The notes: generated from the letters alone by a model not told the origin. Shown: positions 1 to 6,433, counted from the first letter of the stretch. The stretch: DNA of 7,208 nt from Clostridia bacterium (GCA_017551645.1 JAFZLE010000241.1:1-7208); one strand, 5' to 3'. Program-made: numbers and translations.

Positions 1-350
1 AGGGCGTGGTAGAATTTATAGTGGATACAGTCAGGCGCGCGGGAGCGAACCCCTGCCCTCCCATCGTGCTCGGCGTGGCAATAGGCGGCACATTCGAGCA
101 GGCAGCGGTATTCGCCAAGCTCATGACCGCCCGCCCGTTTGACGAGGAGAACCCGGATCCCGCTTACTCCGCGCTGGAAAAACGGCTGCGCATTGAGATC
201 AACGCACTGGGTATAGGCGCGGCGGGTTTCGGCGGCAAAGCCACCTGCCTGAAGGTGAGCGTCTGCGCGCTGCCCACCCACATCGCGGGTATGCCCGTGG
301 CGGTCAACGTGTGCTGCCACGCTTCCCGCCACGCGAAGGCGGTGATATGA
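1..350 (+). CDS. Fumarate hydratase class I, alpha subunit (3' end, partial)
   Basis: This is the C-terminal part of the alpha subunit of the two-subunit [4Fe-4S] class I fumarase, which interconverts fumarate and L-malate (FumA/TtdA-N family). The reading frame is open through the left edge, so the gene begins outside the window; the GTG at position 6 is internal. Recognisable family blocks are NPCPP with a cluster-type cysteine at 54-56, the glycine-rich GVAIGGTFE at about 72-98, the GFGGKATCLKV segment at about 225-257, PTHIAG at 273-290, and CCHASRHA near the end, where the second cysteine (315-317) matches the conserved Cys of the NCHxxRH motif and is a likely cluster ligand. The TGA stop overlaps the beta-subunit ATG as ATGA, indicating translational coupling. 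L-tartrate dehydratase belongs to the same family and cannot be fully excluded, but fumarase is the commoner assignment. Confidence 0.9.
   Translation, partial: GVVEFIVDTVRRAGANPCPPIVLGVAIGGTFEQAAVFAKLMTARPFDEENPDPAYSALEKRLRIEINALGIGAAGFGGKATCLKVSVCALPTHIAGMPVAVNVCCHASRHAKAVI
335..339 (+). promoter_or_regulatory. Ribosome binding site of the fumarase beta-subunit gene
   Basis: GAAGG lies 7 nt before the ATG at 347, inside the last codons of the alpha-subunit gene. It favours the start at 347 over the in-frame ATG at 350 and over an upstream in-frame ATG that would add 12 residues of non-family sequence. Confidence 0.55.
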
Positions 351-880
351 TGGATCTGAAACGGCTTACCCTTCCGCTTTCGGACGAAGCCGTCCGCTCA
401 CTGCGCGCGGGCGACTGCGTGCTGCTGAGCGGCACGGTATACACCGCACGGGACGCGGCGCATAAGCGCATCATCGAAGCGCTGAACAGGGGCGAAAAAC
501 CGCCCATAGACCTGAACGGCGCCGCCATATACTACTGCGGGCCCGCCCCCGCTAAAGAAGGCCGGGCAATCGGCCCCGCCGGCCCCACAACCTCCTGCCG
601 CATGGATACGTACACGCCCCGCCTTATAGCCGAGGGGCTTAAAGTGATGATAGGCAAGGGCCAGCGCTCGGATGAAGTAATGGACGCGATAAAAGTGCAT
701 TCATGTGTGTACTTCGCCGCGGTGGGCGGCGCGGCGGCGCTGCTCTCAAAGCATATCACCGCCTGCGAAACCACAGCCTACGAGGACCTGGGCGCTGAAG
801 CTATAAGGAGGCTCACGCTTGACGATTTCCCGGTAACGGTCGCAGCGGACTGTTTCGGCGGCAGCATATACAGCCGATAA
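347..880 (+). CDS. Fumarate hydratase class I, beta subunit
   Basis: A 177-residue protein matching the beta subunit of class I fumarase (equivalent to the C-terminal domain of E. coli FumA, or TtdB). It pairs with the alpha subunit to form the cytoplasmic, oxygen-sensitive fumarate/malate enzyme. It opens with LTLPLSDEAVRSLRAGD, the family's usual N-terminus, followed by LSGTVYTARDAAHKR at about residues 28-42. The central substrate-site block is GPTTSCRMDTYTP at about residues 80-92, which is diagnostic, followed by GLKVMIGKG. The C-terminus retains the DDFPV element. Length is normal for a split beta subunit. ATG 347 is chosen because it gives an ATGA overlap with the alpha gene, has a suitably spaced ribosome site and matches the family N-terminus. 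The gene ends just before a strong hairpin terminator. A tartrate dehydratase beta subunit is the main alternative. Confidence 0.92.
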   Translation: MMDLKRLTLPLSDEAVRSLRAGDCVLLSGTVYTARDAAHKRIIEALNRGEKPPIDLNGAAIYYCGPAPAKEGRAIGPAGPTTSCRMDTYTPRLIAEGLKVMIGKGQRSDEVMDAIKVHSCVYFAAVGGAAALLSKHITACETTAYEDLGAEAIRRLTLDDFPVTVAADCFGGSIYSR

Positions 881-908
881 CAGGTTGAATGCTCGCTGAC
901 TCCGTCAT

Positions 909-943
909 AAAAACACAGAGCGCGTTTCGCGTTCTGTGTTTTT
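909..943. terminator. Bidirectional intrinsic terminator
   Basis: The left arm 909-924 (AAAAACACAGAGCGCG) pairs with 928-943 (CGCGTTCTGTGTTTTT) around a TTT loop at 925-927. That is 16 base pairs with one G-T wobble. The right arm ends in five T on the + strand, and the left arm begins with five A, giving a U-tract on the - strand. The hairpin sits between the convergent stop codons of the fumarase beta gene (880) and the uridine kinase gene (952), so it can end both transcripts. Confidence 0.92.
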
Positions 944-951
944 CATTTTCA

Positions 952-1566
952 TTATTCCGCCTTGAAGCCCCCGTTTATGTACGCTGCCAGCATGTCGCTG
1001 ATCCTGGCGTTTTTGCCGCCCCTGGCGACTATCACGTCCGCGTAGTTCACATAGGCGCGTATGTATTTTTCATACATGGGCTTGACGGTGGACAGATACT
1101 GGTTCTCTATGCCCTCTATGTCGCGCCCGCGCTCCACTATATCGCGCTTTATGCGCCTGAGCAGGCATATGTCGGGGTCCACGCTGATATATATCTTAAA
1201 ATCCATCATATCCCTGAGCCGTTCGTCGTGGAACGCGTGTATGCCCTCGATTATCACCGTGTCCGGCTGATAGATGAGCTCGTCCGGTATGTCCGCGCGG
1301 CAGTGATGGGCGTAATCGTACGCCTTGCGGGTGATGGGCTTACCTTCCTTTAAGCAGGTGATGTCGTACAGCAGCTCATCGTGCTCGAACACGCCGGGTT
1401 CGTCGTAGTTGATCTTGCTGCGTTCCTCGAAAGGCAGGTAGGCGTGGTCACGGTAATAGGCGTCCTGATTGAGCAAAAGCGTGTTGCCCTTTAATTTCTG
1501 CTGCAATTCCTTGGCCAGTGTGCTCTTGCCCGAGCCGCTGGCGCCGCAGATCCCTATGATCAGCAT
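952..1566 (-). CDS. udk: Uridine kinase (uridine/cytidine monophosphokinase)
   Basis: A 204-residue P-loop kinase that phosphorylates uridine (and usually cytidine) to the monophosphate in pyrimidine salvage; cytoplasmic. The Walker A loop GASGSGKST is at residues 8-16. The family block QDAYYRD at 34-40 carries the likely catalytic Asp35. The nucleoside-site blocks are NYDEP at 53-57 and YDYAHHCR at 83-90, followed by the strand VIIEGIHAF at 104-112, the lid region RRIKRDIVERGRD at about 137-149, and a QYLSTVKPMYEKYI block near 160-173 that is typical of Udk. Length is normal. The usual DHPxAFD sequence reads DEPGVFE here, a mild divergence. The ATG overlaps the recN stop by 7 nt and has an AAGGAG site 8 nt upstream, so it is probably the last gene of the recN transcript. 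The assignment to the uridine kinase family is firm; actual nucleoside preference is inferred. Confidence 0.92.
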   Translation of the reverse strand: MLIIGICGASGSGKSTLAKELQQKLKGNTLLLNQDAYYRDHAYLPFEERSKINYDEPGVFEHDELLYDITCLKEGKPITRKAYDYAHHCRADIPDELIYQPDTVIIEGIHAFHDERLRDMMDFKIYISVDPDICLLRRIKRDIVERGRDIEGIENQYLSTVKPMYEKYIRAYVNYADVIVARGGKNARISDMLAAYINGGFKAE

Positions 1567-3260
1567 TTTCTAAGCTCCTTTTTGGTTAGTACGGCCCGCT
1601 CCAGCAGGGTCCTGGCGTGGTTCACCGCGCTTACGTCGCTGCTTTCGCCGCCTATCAGCCGCGTGACTTCCCTGAGCCGCCCTGAATCGTCCAGACGGTT
1701 TACGACGGATACCGTGCGTTCGCCCTCCTGGTGCTTTTCCACCATGAACTGGGTGTCGCTCAGCGCCGCTATCTGCGCCAGGTGGGTCACGCAGATCACC
1801 TGCCTGTCCCCCGCCAGCAGTGCCAGCTTTTCGCCCACCGTCTGGGCCATACGGCCCGAAATGCCCGTGTCTATCTCGTCGAATATAAGGGTCTCTATAC
1901 CGTCACCCGCCGCCAGCACCACTTTGAGTGCCAGCATGAATCGGGACATTTCGCCGCCGGACGCGATGTCCTTAAGCGGCTTCATGGGTTCGCCCGGGTT
2001 GGTGGAGATCACGAATTCCACTTCTTCCGCGCCGCGGGTGCAGGGCGGCACGGGAGTGAGCTGTACCTTCAGTACTGCTTTCTCCATGCCCAGGTCCTTA
2101 AGCTGCTCCATTATGGCCTTCTCAAGCCCCAGGGCGGCGCTCTTGCGGGCGGAAGTCAGTTCCGAAGCGGTCTTTATAAGCTCTTTTTCGGCGTCTTCCA
2201 GTTTTGCGGCAAGCTCGTCCCTCCTGAAATCTATATTCGCCAGCTCCTCCAGTTCTTCCTGAGCTTTCTGGGCGTACGCGATCACGTCGGCGATCTCGGG
2301 CCCGTACTTGCGCTTGAGCTTTTTCAGCTTCTCCAGCCTTTCGTACACCCTGTCCGCCTGGGCGGGATCGAACGAGAGCTCCTCAAACGCGCTCTGCACC
2401 TCGTAGCCTATGTCTCTGACCTGGCTGAGCGCTTCTTCCAGCCTGCCCGCCAGCTCCGCGTATTTTTCGTCCAGTTCAGATATCTCGTTAAGGGCGTTGA
2501 GCGCCCTCTCCATGCTCTCCTGCGCGCTGATGCTCTTGCCGCCCAGATACAGCCTTTCGTACGCCGTCCTCACGTTCTGGCTCAGCTTTTCGCTGTTCTC
2601 GAACAGGCGGCTCTGGCGCTCAAGCTCCTCTTCCTCGCCCTTTTTGAGCTTCGCGGCTTTGATCTCCTTGAGCTGCATATCCAGAGTGTCCTGCCGCTGG
2701 GAAAGGGTCTTCTCGTCCTGCGAGAGCCTTTCCAGTTCCGCTTTCAGGCCTGAATAAACGCTGTACGCTTCCTGCGTCCTGCACCTGAGGCTCAGCAGTT
2801 CCTTTCCGCCGAAGGCGTCAAGATACTCCATGTGCTCTTTTACGTTCAGCAGCCTTTGATGCTCCTGCTGGCCGTGCAGGTCGATGAGCAGGGAAGTGAA
2901 CTCTTTTACGGTATTCAGCGGCACCAGCGCGCCGTTTATACGGCACAGGCTCTTGCCCTGATTGGTGACTTCACGGGTGACCTCAGCAAAACCGTCGTCG
3001 TACTCGATCTCCATATCGTCGAGAAACGCCTTGGCCCTGCCGCACCCGCTTATGTCGAACAGCGCCCGCACCCGGGCTTTTTCCGTGCCGGCTCTCACCA
3101 TTTCCCGGCCGCCGCGGTGCCCCAGCGCCAGATTCACGCTGTCCACCACTATGCTTTTGCCCGCGCCGGTCTCGCCGGTCAGCGCATTAAGCCCCCGCGT
3201 AAGTTCTATGCGGAGGCTGTCGATAAGCGCGATATTCTTTATGTCAAGTTGAAGCAGCAT
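1560..3260 (-). CDS. recN: DNA repair protein RecN
   Basis: A 566-residue SMC-like ATPase acting in recombinational repair of double-strand breaks, on the nucleoid. The N-terminus (LDIKNIALIDS) matches the usual RecN start and is followed by Walker A GETGAGKS at residues 29-36. The middle, about 150-370, is rich in Glu, Lys, Leu and Gln with long heptad-like stretches, as expected for the short antiparallel coiled coil. The C-terminal half-site has the ABC signature SGGEMSR at about 434-440, Walker B LIFDE with IDTGISG at about 458-469, and the THLAQIAA switch region at about 492-499. Length fits the family (about 550-570). It starts 1 nt after the argR stop (TGAAATG junction) without a clear Shine-Dalgarno sequence, suggesting reinitiation after argR. 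argR-recN adjacency is conserved in Bacillota. I see no LexA-type SOS box, and the nearest promoter is that of argR. Confidence 0.97.
   Translation of the reverse strand: MLLQLDIKNIALIDSLRIELTRGLNALTGETGAGKSIVVDSVNLALGHRGGREMVRAGTEKARVRALFDISGCGRAKAFLDDMEIEYDDGFAEVTREVTNQGKSLCRINGALVPLNTVKEFTSLLIDLHGQQEHQRLLNVKEHMEYLDAFGGKELLSLRCRTQEAYSVYSGLKAELERLSQDEKTLSQRQDTLDMQLKEIKAAKLKKGEEEELERQSRLFENSEKLSQNVRTAYERLYLGGKSISAQESMERALNALNEISELDEKYAELAGRLEEALSQVRDIGYEVQSAFEELSFDPAQADRVYERLEKLKKLKRKYGPEIADVIAYAQKAQEELEELANIDFRRDELAAKLEDAEKELIKTASELTSARKSAALGLEKAIMEQLKDLGMEKAVLKVQLTPVPPCTRGAEEVEFVISTNPGEPMKPLKDIASGGEMSRFMLALKVVLAAGDGIETLIFDEIDTGISGRMAQTVGEKLALLAGDRQVICVTHLAQIAALSDTQFMVEKHQEGERTVSVVNRLDDSGRLREVTRLIGGESSDVSAVNHARTLLERAVLTKKELRKC
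1575..1580 (-). promoter_or_regulatory. Ribosome binding site of udk
   Basis: AAGGAG on the - strand, 8 nt before the udk ATG, embedded in the last codons of recN. It confirms the ATG at 1566-1564 and the 7-nt overlap. Confidence 0.7.
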
Positions 3261-3261
3261 T

Positions 3262-3720
3262 TCAGAAACGTTTTCCCGTCAGTTCCTTAAGGCGCGTGAC
3301 CACGTCGTCCGTGTCCTCAATGTTTTTGACTATGGCCACCACCGTGTTTTCGCCGGCGATGGTGCCGATGATCTCCGGCCAGCCGAGATTGTCTATGGCC
3401 TCGGCGGCGGTCTGCGCGGCGGCAGTTATTGTCTTAAGCACGACCAGGTTGCCCGCGCCGTTCACGCTCGTGACAGATTCCGAGAAGATGCGCAGGTATC
3501 TGTCCTGCCCCTCTGTCTCCTCCTGCCCGCCCACGGTGTATTTGTAAGAGCCGTGATTCGTAGCGGTCTTTATGAGTTTGAGTTCCCGTATATCCCTCGA
3601 CACTGTGGCCTGGGTCACATTTATACCCGCCTCAGCCAGCGCCTTGGTCAGCCCTTCCTGGGTGTCGATCTCCTGACTTGCTATGATCTCGAGTATAAGG
3701 GCATGGCGTTTTACCTTCAT
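3262..3720 (-). CDS. argR: Arginine repressor ArgR/AhrC
   Basis: A 152-residue transcription factor that senses L-arginine, represses arginine biosynthesis genes and often activates catabolic ones; it functions as a hexamer. The N-terminal winged helix-turn-helix spans about residues 1-70, with the DNA-recognition segment ATVSRDIRELKLIK at 38-51 including the conserved Ser41-Arg42 pair. The C-terminal oligomerisation and arginine-binding domain follows from about residue 75, including the LKTITAAAQTAAEAID segment (family: LKTxPGxA). The corepressor motif GTIAGENTV at 119-127 has Glu124-Asn125 where the well-studied proteins have Asp-Asp (GDDT). The ATG is preceded at 6 nt by GGGAGG. It has its own promoter in the 74-nt gap to tlyA, with ARG-box-like palindromes, so autoregulation is likely. 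recN follows after 1 nt. Confidence 0.95.
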   Translation of the reverse strand: MKVKRHALILEIIASQEIDTQEGLTKALAEAGINVTQATVSRDIRELKLIKTATNHGSYKYTVGGQEETEGQDRYLRIFSESVTSVNGAGNLVVLKTITAAAQTAAEAIDNLGWPEIIGTIAGENTVVAIVKNIEDTDDVVTRLKELTGKRF

Positions 3721-3726
3721 GCTGTG

Positions 3727-3732
3727 CCTCCC
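3727..3732 (-). promoter_or_regulatory. Ribosome binding site of argR
   Basis: GGGAGG on the - strand, 6 nt upstream of the argR ATG (3720-3718), in the short leader after the predicted promoter. Confidence 0.7.
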
Positions 3733-3736
3733 GTTT

Positions 3737-3781
3737 ATTCATTACAGTCAGTATTATACATTATTTATACATTTTTATGCA
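3737..3781 (-). promoter_or_regulatory. Candidate ArgR operator (ARG-box-like palindromes)
   Basis: The best core is TGCAT-AAAA-ATGTA at 3781-3768. It has the ARG-box architecture of two 5-nt inverted half-sites separated by 4 nt (E. coli type TGAATwwwwATTCA) and overlaps the -35 element. A further TGTAT half-site begins at 3760, exactly 21 nt downstream, which is the centre spacing of tandem ARG boxes. A perfect TGAAT half-site followed by AAA is at 3741-3737. The partner half-sites of these last two are poor. Placement over the promoter fits autorepression; ArgR binding itself is inference. Confidence 0.5.
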
Positions 3782-3782
3782 A
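3753..3782 (-). promoter_or_regulatory. Predicted sigma-A promoter of argR (-recN-udk)
   Basis: On the - strand a perfect -10 TATAAT lies at 3758-3753 and a -35-like TTGCAT at 3782-3777, separated by 18 nt. Transcription would start near 3746, giving a leader of roughly 25 nt that contains the argR ribosome site. The element sits in a markedly AT-rich island within otherwise GC-rich sequence. No terminator hairpin is visible between tlyA and this promoter, so read-through from the upstream genes probably also occurs. Confidence 0.7.
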
Positions 3783-3794
3783 GACCCAAACAAG

Positions 3795-4598
3795 TCAAAC
3801 GCCAAACTTAACATGCGCCGCGTTTACTGTGCGCTCTATATCGTCCCCTGAGACGCCGCAGCCGCCGGGCTGGTTTTTCAGGTGCAGCAGAAACTCGACA
3901 TTGCCTTCCTGGCCCGTTATGGGCGAAAAGTCGAGCCCCACGGGACAAAAACCGCTGTCACGGCAGAAGGCGACTATGTCGCTGACTACCTTAATGTGTA
4001 TGCCAGCGTCCCTGACCACGCCCTTTTCCCCCACTTCCTCTTTCTGCGCTTCGAACTGGGGCTTGATCAGCGCCACGAAGTCCGCTCCCGGCGCGAGCAG
4101 CTTAAACACCGGCGGGAGTATAGCCTTCAGGGATATGAAAGACACGTCCGTCACGCCCAGTTTCGGGCTTTCTGGGATATCCCCGGGTTTGAGCAGCCGC
4201 GCGTTGGTGCGTTCCATCACCAGCACCCTCTCGTCGTTCCTGAGCTTCCACGCCAGCAGGTTATAGCCCACGTCCACGGCGTAGACACGTTTCGCGCCGC
4301 GGCTGAGCAGCACTTGGGTAAACCCGCCCGTAGACGCGCCTATGTCCGCGCACACCTTGTCAGCGGCGGAAATGTCGAACACCTGAAACGCCTTTTCAAG
4401 CTTGTGCGCACCCCTGCTCACCCAAGTGTCAGTGTCCCCTTTGAGGCGCAGCAGCGAGATATCCCTGACCTTATCGGAAGGTTTGAGCAGCTTCTGAGTG
4501 CCATACAGCGCCCTGCCTTCCATTATCAGCGCTGCGGCGATGTTCAGGTTTTCCGCCAGACCCGCCTTTACCAGCGCCTCATCCGCTCTCTCAGCCAC
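3795..4598 (-). CDS. tlyA: TlyA-family rRNA (cytidine-2'-O)-methyltransferase
   Basis: A 267-residue SAM-dependent methyltransferase of the TlyA/YqxC family, whose studied members 2'-O-methylate cytidine in 16S and/or 23S rRNA. Some relatives were first labelled hemolysins, but the sequence supports RNA modification. An S4-type RNA-binding domain covers about residues 1-60 (GLAENLNIAAALIMEGRAL), then a WVSRGAHKLEKA linker at 59-70. An FtsJ/RrmJ-type Rossmann domain follows, with SAM motif DIGASTGGFT at 85-94, AVDVGYNLLAWKLR at 107-120, TDVSFISLK at 150-158 and IKPQFEA at 178-184. Lys69, Asp151, Lys179 and Glu235 fit the K-D-K-E catalytic tetrad. The start is GTG, overlapping the dxs stop by 8 nt, and is supported by an excellent AAGGAGGG site 5 nt upstream. 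Which rRNA it modifies cannot be told from sequence. The gene lies in the conserved dxs-tlyA-argR order. Confidence 0.94.
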   Translation of the reverse strand: MAERADEALVKAGLAENLNIAAALIMEGRALYGTQKLLKPSDKVRDISLLRLKGDTDTWVSRGAHKLEKAFQVFDISAADKVCADIGASTGGFTQVLLSRGAKRVYAVDVGYNLLAWKLRNDERVLVMERTNARLLKPGDIPESPKLGVTDVSFISLKAILPPVFKLLAPGADFVALIKPQFEAQKEEVGEKGVVRDAGIHIKVVSDIVAFCRDSGFCPVGLDFSPITGQEGNVEFLLHLKNQPGGCGVSGDDIERTVNAAHVKFGV

Positions 4599-6432
4599 GC
4601 TTGCCCTCCTTTATGCGATCCGCTACGCTCCCGGCATCCAGACCGCACATGCGCTGCTGTTCCGCCACGGTCCCGGCGGGTATGTACCTGTCCGGCACGC
4701 ACAGCAGGTCTACGCTGGCTCCTTCGGGAGCGAGGGTGGCGATCTCCTCGCCCAGGCTGCCCGTCCGGACGCTGTCCTCCAGCACGAATAGGCGTTTGTA
4801 CACGCTGAATACCCTGCTTAAAAGTGCTTCGTCCAGCGGCTTTATGAACCGGGCGTTGACTATCCCGCAGTCGATGCCTGATGTTACAAGTTTGCCCGCG
4901 GCCTCCCGCGCAGTCTCAAGCATTTTGCCATAAGAGATAATGCACGCGTCTTTGCCGCGCTTTTCTTCTTCCCACTCTCCCAGGTCAAAAACCGGGTCAT
5001 TGCCGTCGTCAGGCAGGCATTTGGGATACTTTATCGCGAAAGGCCCATCCGCCAAAAGGCTTAAGTCCAGCATGCGCCGAAGCTCTCCCATATTAGCCGG
5101 CGCTGTGACAGTCAGCTCCGGCAGGCCCCTTAACAGCGAAGTGTCGAACACGCCCTGGTGCGTTTCCCCGTCCGCGCCGTTCAAGCCGCTCCTGTCCACC
5201 AGAAGCGTCACGGGAGCACGGTTAAGGCATATATCGGCGTTTATCTGGTCGTATGCCCGCTGCATAAATGTGGAGTACAGCGCCAGGTACGGCTTTAATC
5301 CGTTTATCGCCATTCCCGCGGTCATCCCTGCTGCGTGGCCCTCCGCTATGCCCACGTCGAAACACCTGTCCGGATACTCGGCCTTGAACGCGGCCAGTCC
5401 GGTGCCGTCCAGCATGGCCGCCGATACGGCACAGATCCTTTTGTCCGCTTTTGCGTGTTCGATCAGCCAGTCCGATACGGCTTTGCCGCAGGACGGCTCA
5501 ATACTGGCGTTTTTCGTTTTGCCTGTCAGCTTGTCGAAGGGGCCTACACCGTGGAACGCCTCCGGCGTCGCCTCGGCAGGAGGATAGCCCTTGCCCTTTC
5601 GCGTGACGACGTGCACCAGCACCGGCATCTCATATGTGAGCGCCCTGGAAAACACCCGCTCCATCTCGGCTATGTCGTGGCCGTCGATGGGCCCGAGATA
5701 TTCGATCCCCAGGCTTTCAAACAGCTGGTCGGACACGAACAGCGCTTTCACGGCGTTTTTTAGACGGGTAAACAGCTTTTCGGTGGACTTACCGCCTTTG
5801 GGCAGCTTGTAGATAAGCTTTTTTACCGTCTGCTTGAGTCCCCTGTAACCGCCGCTCTGGCGCATGTGGGTCAAATGCCTTGCCAGCGAGCCCACGTTTG
5901 GGGAAATGCTCATCTCGTTGTCGTTCAGCACTATGAGCATTTTCGCCCGGCACTGGCCCGCGTCGTTCAGGGCTTCATACACCATGCCGCCCGTAAGCGC
6001 GCCGTCTCCAAGCACGAGGGCGATGTTATAGTCCTCGTTCTTAAGCTCCCTGGCTCTTGCCATTCCCAGCGCCAGGGACACGGAATCGCTGGCGTGCCCG
6101 CTGCTTACCTCGTCATACTCGCTTTCGTCCCTGCGGGGAAAGCCGCTTACGCCGCCCGCCTTGCGCAGAGTGCCGAATCTCTCGTACCTGCCCGTGAGCA
6201 GTTTATGGGCGTAGCACTGATGCCCCACGTCGAATATCAGTTTATCCCGCGGGACGCTCAATACGCTGTGCAGGGCGATGGTCAGCTCCACCGCCCCTAA
6301 ATTACTCGCCAGATGTCCCCCGTTGCGGGACACCGTGTCTATTATTTTATCCCTGATCTCCCCCGCCAGCGCCTGCTTTTCAGATACAGACAGGCCTTTT
6401 AGCCGGCTCGGGTCTTTTATGTTTTCCAGCAT
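4591..6432 (-). CDS. dxs: 1-deoxy-D-xylulose-5-phosphate synthase
   Basis: A 613-residue thiamine-diphosphate enzyme that condenses pyruvate and glyceraldehyde 3-phosphate to DXP, the entry step of the MEP isoprenoid pathway (and a precursor of thiamine and pyridoxal in many bacteria). The N-terminal transketolase-like domain has GGHLASNLGAVELT (His40) and GHQCYAHK at 70-77. The thiamine-diphosphate/Mg motif starts with GDGALTGG at 142-149 and ends with LNDNEMSIS at 169-177. HVVTRKGKGYPPAE is at 274-287. The central pyrimidine-binding domain has DVGIAEGHAAG at 359-369 with the likely catalytic Glu364, then STFMQRAYDQ and SGLNGADGETHQG. The C-terminal domain contains NARFIKPLDEALL. Length is normal for DXS (about 610-640). 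It starts 1 nt after the ispA stop (TGAAATG) with no clear ribosome site, implying coupling to ispA. Position 365 is Gly where Gln is common (IAEQHA). Confidence 0.97.
   Translation of the reverse strand: MLENIKDPSRLKGLSVSEKQALAGEIRDKIIDTVSRNGGHLASNLGAVELTIALHSVLSVPRDKLIFDVGHQCYAHKLLTGRYERFGTLRKAGGVSGFPRRDESEYDEVSSGHASDSVSLALGMARARELKNEDYNIALVLGDGALTGGMVYEALNDAGQCRAKMLIVLNDNEMSISPNVGSLARHLTHMRQSGGYRGLKQTVKKLIYKLPKGGKSTEKLFTRLKNAVKALFVSDQLFESLGIEYLGPIDGHDIAEMERVFSRALTYEMPVLVHVVTRKGKGYPPAEATPEAFHGVGPFDKLTGKTKNASIEPSCGKAVSDWLIEHAKADKRICAVSAAMLDGTGLAAFKAEYPDRCFDVGIAEGHAAGMTAGMAINGLKPYLALYSTFMQRAYDQINADICLNRAPVTLLVDRSGLNGADGETHQGVFDTSLLRGLPELTVTAPANMGELRRMLDLSLLADGPFAIKYPKCLPDDGNDPVFDLGEWEEEKRGKDACIISYGKMLETAREAAGKLVTSGIDCGIVNARFIKPLDEALLSRVFSVYKRLFVLEDSVRTGSLGEEIATLAPEGASVDLLCVPDRYIPAGTVAEQQRMCGLDAGSVADRIKEGKRG
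4604..4611 (-). promoter_or_regulatory. Ribosome binding site deciding the GTG start of tlyA
   Basis: AAGGAGGG on the - strand, a near-perfect Shine-Dalgarno sequence 5 nt before GTG 4598-4596. It lies inside the last codons of dxs and shows that tlyA uses the GTG start with an 8-nt overlap (GTGGCTGA). Confidence 0.85.
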
Positions 6433-6433
6433 T

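Noticed and set aside
6..8. GTG at position 6 as start of the fumarase alpha gene
   Set aside because: The frame is open to the left edge and the family's first conserved blocks, including one cysteine, must lie upstream.
398..700. 100-codon open frame on the - strand opposite the fumarase beta gene
   Set aside because: The sense strand is a clear conserved enzyme; the antisense frame has no motif or ribosome site.
889..1353. 154-codon open frame on the + strand after the fumarase beta gene
   Set aside because: It begins before the terminator hairpin and runs antisense through udk; no ribosome site or domain.
1731..2753. 340-codon open frame on the + strand opposite recN
   Set aside because: It is fully antisense to a clear RecN, has no recognisable domain, and is rich in His, Leu, Phe and Gln in the pattern of a frame mirrored from a GC-rich gene.
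3764..3794. Possible terminator after tlyA
   Set aside because: No GC-rich stem can be formed here; the A/T runs belong to the promoter/operator region of argR.
3882..4808. 308-codon open frame on the + strand opposite tlyA and the dxs 3' end
   Set aside because: It crosses the tlyA/dxs boundary antisense, shows no family motif, and is compositionally a shadow (Arg, His and Pro rich).
4940..5587. 215-codon open frame on the + strand opposite dxs
   Set aside because: Ser/Pro/Arg-rich antisense shadow of a well-conserved enzyme gene.
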